From Zobellia amurskyensis (GTDB lineage: Bacteria; Bacteroidota; Bacteroidia; Flavobacteriales; Flavobacteriaceae), in the NCBI RefSeq assembly GCF_009725985.1, contig NZ_RCNR01000021.1, positions 16,086 through 80,085 on the forward strand: a stretch of DNA of 64,000 nt. The letters are read 5' to 3'. The notes under the pieces are model-generated. The model was given only the letters and a program-made list of their open reading frames with translations. It had not been told where the DNA came from and made no database searches. Made by a program: the position numbers and the translations under genes. Below are positions 19,414 through 27,013 of this stretch, piece by piece (positions within the stretch are counted from its first letter, which is position 1; each line of letters starts with the position of its first letter).

Positions 19414-19430
19414 TGCGCAATATTTGCACA
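19414..19430. promoter_or_regulatory. Imperfect palindrome TGCGCAA-N3-TTGCACA, candidate operator
   Basis: The arms are TGCGCAA and TTGCACA with one mismatch and a 3-base spacer. Together with the related site at 19520-19533 and a third inverted repeat between them, it suggests regulator binding upstream of the DUF5060 gene. The regulator is unknown. Confidence 0.35.
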
Positions 19431-19454
19431 AAACTTATATAATCATATTTTATT

Positions 19455-19470
19455 TAGTGCAAATTCACTA
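19455..19470. promoter_or_regulatory. Inverted repeat TAGTG-N6-CACTA
   Basis: Five-base perfect arms flank CAAATT, midway between the two GCGCAA-type palindromes. It could be part of the same control region, or chance in AT-rich DNA. Confidence 0.2.
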
Positions 19471-19519
19471 AAAACATACAATTATACTGAATTATTCGAT
19501 AAAACATCATTTTATTGAA

Positions 19520-19533
19520 GCGCAAAATTGCGC
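19520..19533. promoter_or_regulatory. Perfect palindrome GCGCAA-N2-TTGCGC, candidate operator
   Basis: The six-base arms are exact reverse complements separated by AA, and share the GCGCAA half-site with 19414-19430. GC-rich hexamers are unusual in this AT-rich 421-base divergent gap, which favours a binding site. Confidence 0.4.
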
Positions 19534-19638
19534 AAATAGAATGTTTGATTTTTTTCTTCAACCCAACGAGTATCACTTTAAATTTTTTCAAATTAGATTC
19601 TTTTACCGGCTACAATCATGATCTAATTGATTCTATCT

Positions 19639-19646
19639 TATCTTTG
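19639..19646 (+). promoter_or_regulatory. Candidate -7 promoter element for apbE operon
   Basis: TATCTTTG matches the TAnnTTTG -7 consensus and lies 41 bases before the apbE start at 19688. A correctly spaced -33 TTG was not evident. Confidence 0.45.
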
Positions 19647-19687
19647 TGCAAGACACCGTGTATTATATTTCAATTTAATTATAGGAC

Positions 19688-20668
19688 TTGAAGAATTCCC
19701 TGTTCTTATTATTCTTTCTGCTTTCGTTATCCGTGAGTGCTCAGGGTACGTTTACTAGAACACTAAAATTAATGGGGAGTCGGTTTGACATTACTGTCAC
19801 TGCCAAAGATTCAGCCGAAGGAAATAAAAATATTGATTTGGCAGTGGCCGAAATTTCTAGAATTGAAGATTTGATATCTTCGTGGAACCCCAATTCACAA
19901 ACCTCTGAAATCAATAGAAATGCTGGTAAAAATCCTGTAAAAGTTTCTTATGAGCTCTACAACCTCATTGAGCGAGCCATTAGCCTTTCCACACTTACGG
20001 ATGGTGCTTTTGACATCAGTTACGCATCTATGGACAAAATTTGGGTGTTTGACGGCAGCGTGACACAAATGCCAAATACCGCCGATATTCAATCGTCAGT
20101 AGTAAAAGTAGGCTTCCAAAATATAGTTTTAGACTCTAAAAATAGTACCGTTTTCCTAAAAGAAGAAGGTATGAAAATAGGTTTTGGAGCAATTGGCAAA
20201 GGCTATGCCGCAGACAAAGCAAAGGCTCTATTAATTGAAAAAGGGGTTACAGCCGGAATAATCAATGCTTCGGGAGACATGAATACATGGGGAAGACAAT
20301 CCAATGGAGAACCTTGGAAAGTTGCCATTACCAACCCAATGGACAAGAATAAGGTGTTTGCCCTACTACCCATTACACAAGGAGCCGTGGTTACTTCTGG
20401 TGATTATGAAAAATTCGTGACCTTAGACGGCAAGCGATACTCCCATATCATTGACCCAAGAACAGGCTTTCCGTCAACAGGAATTATTAGCGTTACCGTT
20501 TTTGCCCCAAAAGCGGAATTGGCAGATGCTTTGGCCACTTCGGTTTTTGTCATGGGTAAAGAAGTTGGCTTGAACAGAATCAATCAAATGCCCCAAATAG
20601 AATGTATTATAATTGATGATCAAGGAAATATATCTACTTCCGAGCATATTGAAATAGAGAAATTATGA
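19688..20668 (+). CDS. apbE: FAD:protein FMN transferase
   Basis: A 326-residue exported ApbE. The enzyme splits FAD and attaches FMN by a phosphoester bond to Thr or Ser of a target protein outside the cytoplasm, with magnesium. Family motifs visible: LMGSRFDITV near the N-terminus, FDISYASMDKIW, GAIGKGYAADKA, INASGDMNTWG, VTSGDYEKF and HIIDPRTGFP. The start is a TTG codon: it gives a proper signal peptide (MKNSLFLLFFLLSLSVSAQ), while the first internal ATG would remove it. It overlaps the DUF4266 gene by four bases (ATGA). The DUF4266 or DUF3570 partner is the likely local flavin acceptor or associated factor (inference). Confidence 0.92.
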   Translation: MKNSLFLLFFLLSLSVSAQGTFTRTLKLMGSRFDITVTAKDSAEGNKNIDLAVAEISRIEDLISSWNPNSQTSEINRNAGKNPVKVSYELYNLIERAISLSTLTDGAFDISYASMDKIWVFDGSVTQMPNTADIQSSVVKVGFQNIVLDSKNSTVFLKEEGMKIGFGAIGKGYAADKAKALLIEKGVTAGIINASGDMNTWGRQSNGEPWKVAITNPMDKNKVFALLPITQGAVVTSGDYEKFVTLDGKRYSHIIDPRTGFPSTGIISVTVFAPKAELADALATSVFVMGKEVGLNRINQMPQIECIIIDDQGNISTSEHIEIEKL

Positions 20669-20877
20669 TAAAACCATTTTTAATAGGGATAGGTATTGCC
20701 TTCACCATGAACAGCTGTGTTGTGGTGAAAGAGTACGAAAAAGTAAACCTCAGCGACCCGGACATGACCCTGTCCGATAAAAAATGTGACCGGAACGTTA
20801 CCATAGCCCACTCCTACAGAGAAGCAGCGGTGGGAGCTAACGGAGGTAAAACAGGAGGCGGCTGTGGCTGCAATTAA
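20665..20877 (+). CDS. DUF4266 small lipoprotein
   Basis: A 70-residue protein with an export signal and a lipobox-like Cys (MNSCVVV). It ends in a Gly/Cys-rich tail (GGKTGGGCGCN) typical of DUF4266, a family that almost always sits between apbE and a DUF3570 gene. The start overlaps the apbE stop by four bases. It contains the conserved LSDPDM and HSYREAA segments. The function is not established. The terminal CGC cluster could bind metal or be modified, and a role in extracytoplasmic flavin-based redox chemistry is suggested only by linkage to ApbE. Confidence 0.85.
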   Translation: MIKPFLIGIGIAFTMNSCVVVKEYEKVNLSDPDMTLSDKKCDRNVTIAHSYREAAVGANGGKTGGGCGCN

Positions 20878-20888
20878 GTTACAAGGTG

Positions 20889-22208
20889 ATGCACAAACAA
20901 ATTATGACTTCAATAAAAAATATAGCTTTTATCTTCTTAATACTAGGACTTCAGTTTGCTTGGTCACAGGAGGAAAACCAAGGATATAAAAAACGGATTC
21001 TTGAAACCACCGAAGTAGATTTTTTGACCAGCTATTATTCCCAAGATGGCGATAACGCAGCTGTAAGCGGTGGGAAAGGAACAGAAGAACTAACGGATGT
21101 TACAGGAACAATTATCGTATCAATTCCGTTAAACGACGATGATGTACTCACCATAGATGCCGGAGTTTCAGCCTATACCTCTGCCTCATCCAGTAATGTT
21201 GACCCGTTTGACAAAAGAAGCGATGCCGACCCATTTGTTGCCAGTTCAGGAGCTTCACAATCCGATACCTGGGTAAATTTAACGGGTAGCTACAGTCACA
21301 GTTCCGATGACAGAAACGATGTTTGGTCGGCCAAATTCTCCGTTTCCTCAGAGTACGATTATTTTTCGTTGGGTTTTGGCGGGAGCTACGCTAAACTCTT
21401 CAATGAAAAAAACACGGAAGCCAGCATAAACGCCAATGTGTATTTGGATAAATGGACTACCATATACCCTTTTGAACTTAGACCTTTTGGCAATGATGGT
21501 GTTGGTTTTTTTAGACCCGATGAAATTACCGGAAACAGTAATTACACACCCAATTTTACCGAACTTAATAAAACCAACCGCAACTCCTATTCGTTAGGGC
21601 TTGGCCTTTCCCAAATACTACATAAAAATGTACAGGGGTTGATTTCATTTGATATTATCAACCAACAAGGGCTTCTTTCAACGCCTTTCCAACGCGTGTA
21701 CTTTTCGGATGTACCGAACTCTTTTATAGAAAATTTTCAATTGGCGGATGATATTGAACGTTTACCCGATGACAGGCTAAAACTGGCTCTAGGCGGACGT
21801 TTAAACTGGTACCTCAACGAAATTCTAACACTTAGAACGTATTATCGCTATTATTTTGATGATTGGGGTGTCCACTCACATACGGCAAGCATAGAAGCAG
21901 CTGCTAAATTGAACGATAAGTTTACACTTTACCCTTCTTACCGATTTTACAATCAATCTGGCGCGGATTATTTTGCCCCTTATGAAGGACACCTTTCTAG
22001 TGAAGAGTTCTACACCTCGGACTATGACCTATCCGAATACACCGCCAACCAATACGGACTGGGAGTTTCTTATACCGATATTTTTACCAAAATGCATATC
22101 TCAAAATTTGGACTTAAGAGTATTGACCTGAAGTTTTATCAGTACGACAGGGACACCACATTTAGCTCATCTATAATTACCGTAGGAGTAAAATTCGTTA
22201 GGGATTAA
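20889..22208 (+). CDS. DUF3570 outer-membrane beta-barrel-like protein
   Basis: A 439-residue exported protein; the signal peptide ends near QFAWSQ. The start is taken at ATG 20889, with GTG 20886 and ATG 20904 as alternatives. The body has alternating aromatic/polar strands (LTLRTYYRYYFDDWG, KFTLYPSYRFYNQSG) and ends with a strand terminating VGVKFVRD, consistent with an outer-membrane barrel. DUF3570 is named for its regular occurrence with ApbE and DUF4266. Near residues 115-125 it carries ASSGASQSD, whose SGAS core resembles the ApbE flavinylation signature (S/T-G-A-S/T). It may therefore carry covalent FMN (inference). It is the last gene of the three-gene operon. Confidence 0.82.
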   Translation: MHKQIMTSIKNIAFIFLILGLQFAWSQEENQGYKKRILETTEVDFLTSYYSQDGDNAAVSGGKGTEELTDVTGTIIVSIPLNDDDVLTIDAGVSAYTSASSSNVDPFDKRSDADPFVASSGASQSDTWVNLTGSYSHSSDDRNDVWSAKFSVSSEYDYFSLGFGGSYAKLFNEKNTEASINANVYLDKWTTIYPFELRPFGNDGVGFFRPDEITGNSNYTPNFTELNKTNRNSYSLGLGLSQILHKNVQGLISFDIINQQGLLSTPFQRVYFSDVPNSFIENFQLADDIERLPDDRLKLALGGRLNWYLNEILTLRTYYRYYFDDWGVHSHTASIEAAAKLNDKFTLYPSYRFYNQSGADYFAPYEGHLSSEEFYTSDYDLSEYTANQYGLGVSYTDIFTKMHISKFGLKSIDLKFYQYDRDTTFSSSIITVGVKFVRD

Positions 22209-22232
22209 ATTAAACCCACCACTTATTTTCAA

Positions 22233-25200
22233 CTAGTTTGCTATAAGCATTTTATGGATTGTTGACTTTCCATCAACAGTTGAAACCTGAATAATGTACA
22301 CCTCAGATTTTAAAACACTTACGTCCATTTTATAAAGCTTAGGTTTAATCTGAATTGCATTACCCTTTTCCATTTTAACCAATGTTCCATCCATGGTATA
22401 AATAGCAATATATTCCGCTTCTTTTTGCTCTTCCTGAAGTGAAATATGAACTTCCGTATGTGCCGGGTTGGGGTATAAACTTACTACACCTTCGCCCTTC
22501 TCCATGAACAAATCCGAATCGATTCCCGAATCCATATTTCTAGAGAACACATCAACTTCCGTTTGTGCCGTTGAATTTTTACTGCTCAGCGAACATGTAA
22601 AATCGGCCTCCCCAAAACCAGTTGGGAGTTGCCCATTTTTAGTAACATATATTTTATCAAGTTTAGCACCTTGTTCCCTATGGGCAAAATCTATGGTATT
22701 ATTTCCCTCATTCAAATTGAAAGTAACAAACACCATCCTACGCTCCTTATCGTGCAACTGTCTCCAATTAAACCCATTGCCCCCTAAAATGTAATTCCAT
22801 TTTAACCAAGGTCCGTTATTCGCCCGTACCCAAAAACTATCCGTATCACCTGTTGGAGTGTCTACTAAAGCATACAGACGATACGCTCCCTCTTCAACAG
22901 AGAAATCAAAACGTATTCTTGAACCGTCACCGGAAGGCGCACTATTAAAGTAATTGCCAGAAGGAGCTTCCAAATATTTCCCATCTGAAACGGAATTATC
23001 TGTTCTAACCAACCAATTAGCACCTACATCTGCACACTCCGCCTCTAGCCAAATATCGTCATCCAGACCAACCGCTTCCGGACTAACGACCACTGTCACC
23101 TCATCCGAATCTACTTGACTTTCATCATCGGTTACCGTTAACCGAAAAACATAAGAACCTTCTATTAGATTACTCACATTAAGTTCCGAAGTCACAACTG
23201 AAGACAAGGTAGCTGTACTTGGACCAGTAACCTGCACCCATTTAAATGAAACCGCACCACCATCAGGATCACTGCCCGAACCATTCAAAACCACTTCATC
23301 TACAGGTAAAACTATGTTCTGGTCCTGACTTGCATTCGCAATAGGTTCAAGTGAAGGTTGCCCGCCTTCCCCGATAATCTCTATAGCATTTATAATAGGG
23401 TGCCTAGAGCCTCCATCAGAAGACAAGGCAGAAAAATCAACATTAAGCACACCATCCGTAACGGAAACCGAGTGCGTTTTAACCAATAAGGCGTCTGCTC
23501 CAGCCAATGCAAACACGTCTAAATTATCCTCTACCAATTCATTCTCCAACTGTACGTCAAAAACGCGACTGCCCGCACCTCCGGACCCCCCTCCTGTTGC
23601 ACCAAACCACAGTTCGGCAAAATGCAATCTTACCGAATATGCCCCGTTGGGCAACGGAATATCATAACCCATAACCTGAGATCGGCTAAACCTAAAACTC
23701 CGGTACGGCTCAGGCAAACCTGTTTGTGGCCTGTTAAGAGTTGAGCCAGTGTCAAAATACTGGTCGGCAGTAAAGTCGATTCCGTTATAAACCGTAGACG
23801 AACCACCTGCGTTAATAAATAATGAAAAAGCCCCAGTAGCAGGTTCTGGCAGCACTTTCAGCTTAACCTCATCAAAATCCGATTCGCCCTCATCATCCGT
23901 AACTTTTAACCTGAATACATAATCACCTTCAACCAAGTTACTAACCGTTAGGTTTTTAGTATTTGCTCCGGACAACTGCACCCCACCAGGACCACTTTGT
24001 TTATTCCATTGAAAGGACACCGTTCCACCGTCCGGGTCATTTCCCGAACCGTTAAAAGTATAGGTTGATGTATCCTCCAAACTCACCGTTTTATCGTTAC
24101 CCGCATTTGCTTCTGGCGGAAAAGAAGGTAACTCCCCATCGCCTACAATTTCAATAGCGTTGATTATAGGATGCCTAGCCCCTCCATCGGAAGCCAAAGC
24201 TGAAAAATCAATATCAAGAAGGCCATCTTGTACTGTTACGTTAAAACTCTTTGTCAACAGGGTCTCCGCTCCTACTTCGGCAAAAACATCAAGGTTATCA
24301 AGAACTTTAATATTCTCAATAGCCACATCAAAAACCCTACTACCAACACCACCTGACCCGCCTCCCGTGGCACCGAACCAGACTTCGGCAAAATGTAGTT
24401 TCACCGTATAATCCCCATTAGCCAATGGAATATTGTAACTCATTTGCTGCGTACGGCTAAAACGTATGCTACTATAGGGGTCAGACAATCCTGTTTGAGG
24501 CCTGTTCAAAGTGCTTCCCGTATCAAAATATTCATCTGCAACAAACTCTTCTCCATTCTGTACCACTTTTGGCCCACCGGCATTAATGAGGAGTTCAAAA
24601 CTACCCGCAATGGGTTCAGGAAGGACTTTTACCAACACTTCGTCTTTGGCACTCTCGTTTTCATTGTCCGTAACCGTAAACTGAAAAATATAATTGCCTT
24701 CAATTAGACCGGAAGCCGTTAGGTTCTTAGCTATAGTATTAGCCAGAGTCGCCGTATTAGGCCCGCTTTTCTGTTCCCACTTATAAGCTAGCGCTCCCCC
24801 ATCCGGGTCACTACCGCTGCCGTTTAAAGTAATAGTAGCTGTGGGCAGAACAAGGGTTTGGTCTTCTCCTGCATCCGAAACCGGCCCACTATTTGCTATA
24901 GTCGATTTATTTTCGAAAATCCGGGGAACAATATGGTCCCAACCAATAGAAACCACATCTAAATCACCATCATTATCAATATCTACCACCTGAGCTCCGT
25001 CGTGATGATCAAAACCCGTTCCGCCAGCATCTATGGTATGCCTTATCCAATCACCGGAATCACATAAATCATTCTCAAAAACGAGCAATCTATTATCTCC
25101 TTTCCATTCGCCCACCACAATATCCGGGTCGCCATCGGCGTCAATATCCATGGCATAAAGGCTAAGACTAGAACTAATATCCGTGGCCAATACATGTTTT

Positions 25201-26108
25201 GTCCATGTTGAAGTTGGGTTGGAAGGCGCTTCAAACCATGCAAATTCTTTGCGGTCCGAGGCACTAGTACCAATTCCTAATTGCCCAACCACAGCATCCA
25301 AATCGCCGTCCCCATCAAAATCGGCCAATTGTGACCTATCCGAAGTAGTACGATAACCTATACCGGTAGATATGGTAGTCCAATTGCCGTTACCGTCGTT
25401 TCTCAGCCAATTATCGGATTGAAATAAATCTAAATCCCCATCACCATCCAAATCGGCACTTTGCAAATCCTCCCCTAAGGAATCATCGCTTATATCCGTC
25501 AAGGTCCATGCACCGTTTTTGGGATCGGCCGGCACCGTCAACATTTGAACCGTAGACCCAGAAGATTCAGCACCGTTCCAATTGATTGCAATTTGAAAAG
25601 GCCCGCCAGGCTGGAATACACCCGATGTAATACCTTGTATTTTTTTCTCCCAATACGTTGTTCTACCGGCTGGTATATTGGTATGGATCGTAAAGTTTCC
25701 AGCACCATCATTCTCTGCCCAAGCCATATCCGCACCCCTGTATGCCCCTTGAGTGCCTAGTAAATCCTGATCGCCATCACCATCAAAATCATAAACAAAA
25801 GCGACGTTTTTTAACGGATTCCCTATAGTTTTTTGCTCCCAATTACCAGAAGCGCTCCCAGGGTTTTTATACCACCAACCTCCAGCAACAATGTCTTTTA
25901 ATCCATCTCCATTCAAATCCTCTTTTGACAGAATATAAACGGCACGGTAAGGCAATTCTGAACTTTGCAGTTCATGTGTTTGCCATTCATCAGGGAAAGG
26001 TGTGGAGTTGCACGGGGCCGAGGATTGACCGTAGGCCATACCCGTAAATAACATACTTAAAGAAAGTACCCAAAAATAAACCGGTAGAAATGTATCTTCA
26101 ATTTTCAT
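22233..26108 (-). CDS. Giant T9SS-exported FG-GAP/malectin multidomain protein
   Basis: A 1291-residue secreted protein. A signal peptide (ends near MAYGQ) is followed by FG-GAP/VCBS repeats with calcium-binding DxDGDG loops (about 45-400), REJ/PKD-like (about 408-500), malectin-like (505-655), REJ/PKD-like (670-755), malectin-like (760-915) and REJ/PKD-like (920-1010) domains. A CBM6-like segment beginning IWLEAECADVG (1020-1150) and a type A T9SS sorting domain (LYPNPAHTEVHISL ... YIIQVSTVDG) complete it. It should be displayed on, or released from, the cell surface and bind carbohydrate; no catalytic domain is seen. The FG-GAP part is closely similar to the protein at 42549-48920, including the run GGWWYKNPGSASGNW. 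No neighbour is within operon distance on its strand. Confidence 0.85.
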   Translation of the reverse strand: MKIEDTFLPVYFWVLSLSMLFTGMAYGQSSAPCNSTPFPDEWQTHELQSSELPYRAVYILSKEDLNGDGLKDIVAGGWWYKNPGSASGNWEQKTIGNPLKNVAFVYDFDGDGDQDLLGTQGAYRGADMAWAENDGAGNFTIHTNIPAGRTTYWEKKIQGITSGVFQPGGPFQIAINWNGAESSGSTVQMLTVPADPKNGAWTLTDISDDSLGEDLQSADLDGDGDLDLFQSDNWLRNDGNGNWTTISTGIGYRTTSDRSQLADFDGDGDLDAVVGQLGIGTSASDRKEFAWFEAPSNPTSTWTKHVLATDISSSLSLYAMDIDADGDPDIVVGEWKGDNRLLVFENDLCDSGDWIRHTIDAGGTGFDHHDGAQVVDIDNDGDLDVVSIGWDHIVPRIFENKSTIANSGPVSDAGEDQTLVLPTATITLNGSGSDPDGGALAYKWEQKSGPNTATLANTIAKNLTASGLIEGNYIFQFTVTDNENESAKDEVLVKVLPEPIAGSFELLINAGGPKVVQNGEEFVADEYFDTGSTLNRPQTGLSDPYSSIRFSRTQQMSYNIPLANGDYTVKLHFAEVWFGATGGGSGGVGSRVFDVAIENIKVLDNLDVFAEVGAETLLTKSFNVTVQDGLLDIDFSALASDGGARHPIINAIEIVGDGELPSFPPEANAGNDKTVSLEDTSTYTFNGSGNDPDGGTVSFQWNKQSGPGGVQLSGANTKNLTVSNLVEGDYVFRLKVTDDEGESDFDEVKLKVLPEPATGAFSLFINAGGSSTVYNGIDFTADQYFDTGSTLNRPQTGLPEPYRSFRFSRSQVMGYDIPLPNGAYSVRLHFAELWFGATGGGSGGAGSRVFDVQLENELVEDNLDVFALAGADALLVKTHSVSVTDGVLNVDFSALSSDGGSRHPIINAIEIIGEGGQPSLEPIANASQDQNIVLPVDEVVLNGSGSDPDGGAVSFKWVQVTGPSTATLSSVVTSELNVSNLIEGSYVFRLTVTDDESQVDSDEVTVVVSPEAVGLDDDIWLEAECADVGANWLVRTDNSVSDGKYLEAPSGNYFNSAPSGDGSRIRFDFSVEEGAYRLYALVDTPTGDTDSFWVRANNGPWLKWNYILGGNGFNWRQLHDKERRMVFVTFNLNEGNNTIDFAHREQGAKLDKIYVTKNGQLPTGFGEADFTCSLSSKNSTAQTEVDVFSRNMDSGIDSDLFMEKGEGVVSLYPNPAHTEVHISLQEEQKEAEYIAIYTMDGTLVKMEKGNAIQIKPKLYKMDVSVLKSEVYIIQVSTVDGKSTIHKMLIAN
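23070..24870 (-). repeat. Tandem REJ-malectin module duplication inside the T9SS protein
   Basis: Two successive REJ-plus-malectin units of roughly 770 bases (about 24870-24110 and 24105-23350) share long identical peptide stretches (FDTGSTLNRPQTGL, FGATGGGSGG, RHPIINAIEI). A further REJ unit follows. It is an internal duplication, read from protein similarity. Confidence 0.75.
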
Positions 26109-26292
26109 AATCTCTAGTTCTAGAAAAATGGTTGGTTAAACGTTTCCGCTAGATTAAGGCATTACAGCACGCCATAACTCCATGAATCTCAATAAAAATA
26201 GGTTTAAAAAATTGACGAACAATGGATACAGCTTCTTAATCGACTAGTTGCTACAATAAAGGACAAACAACTATATAACAATTACTTAAGAA

Positions 26293-27003
26293 TTATTTAT
26301 TAAGTAAGTCCTCTAAATCCCCCAGACCAAAACAAGAAACTTTTTGAACCGAAGCAGATACACATAAGGCCGAACAATAGCCTTCTAAGTTCTCAAACGA
26401 AAACAGTTTCCAGCTATCCTTTTCTTTAGAATCCCAATGTGTCCTTAAGAGTTTCGGATTATCATCAGTAATAGAAACCGAAAAGGAATTTAAATCAAAA
26501 GAGAGTCCAGCTCCCTTTGCCTTAATAAAGGCTTCTTTACGTGTCCAACAATTAAAAAAAGCCTTAGCTCTTTTCTCTTCCGGAAATACTAACAAAGACG
26601 AAGTTTCATCTGAAGAAAAGAAACCTTCCGCTATTTTAGCTATATCAAAATTGCTTTTGATACACTCCACGTCTACCCCTACTTCTCCTATGTCGGTAAA
26701 AGCTATTACAATGCTATCGCCTGAATGGGAAAGGTTAAAGCGTAAGGGAGTGGAATGGGCATAATTTGGCTTTCCAAATTCACCATACTCAAAATCTACT
26801 TTAGCCGAGTCTCTTTTTAAATAGCGACCAGACAACACACGAAGAAGGCCTCTGGCCAGAGCATACACTTTTTTATCCTTTTCAAACTTAAACCTATTTC
26901 TTCGCTCCAATTCATCTTGAGAAAGAAACTCCAAATAGTCAAGCTCGTGAAGTTCACTTGTCCTGAAAAACCATATATGTGCTTCATTTTCAAATAACTC
27001 CAT
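26293..27003 (-). CDS. 4'-phosphopantetheinyl transferase, Sfp type
   Basis: A 236-residue enzyme that moves the phosphopantetheine arm of coenzyme A onto a conserved Ser of carrier proteins, activating them. The magnesium-binding GVDVE motif (IGEVGVDVECI) and the W-x-x-K-E-A-x-x-K-x-x-G motif (WTRKEAFIKAKG) are both present, with NLSHSGD earlier. ATG 27003 is preferred; an upstream in-frame TTG at 27039 would overlap the NRPS end by 26 bases. It lies 10 bases after the NRPS and is the dedicated activator of the three carrier domains in this locus (inference from linkage). Confidence 0.92.
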   Translation of the reverse strand: MELFENEAHIWFFRTSELHELDYLEFLSQDELERRNRFKFEKDKKVYALARGLLRVLSGRYLKRDSAKVDFEYGEFGKPNYAHSTPLRFNLSHSGDSIVIAFTDIGEVGVDVECIKSNFDIAKIAEGFFSSDETSSLLVFPEEKRAKAFFNCWTRKEAFIKAKGAGLSFDLNSFSVSITDDNPKLLRTHWDSKEKDSWKLFSFENLEGYCSALCVSASVQKVSCFGLGDLEDLLNK

Positions 27004-27013
27004 AGGGTTCAAT

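Larger units (their letters stand above)
19267..19687. other. Divergent intergenic region rich in palindromes
   Basis: The 421 bases between the DUF5060 gene and apbE contain no supported ORF. They hold three inverted repeats (19414-19430, 19455-19470, 19520-19533) and a TATCTTTG promoter element toward apbE at 19639-19646. It looks like a control region for both directions. Confidence 0.6.

Noticed and set aside
23070..24870. CRISPR-like or insertion-sequence repeats in the T9SS gene.
   Set aside because: The repeats are in-frame protein modules of about 770 bases, without short regular spacers, transposase or terminal inverted repeats.
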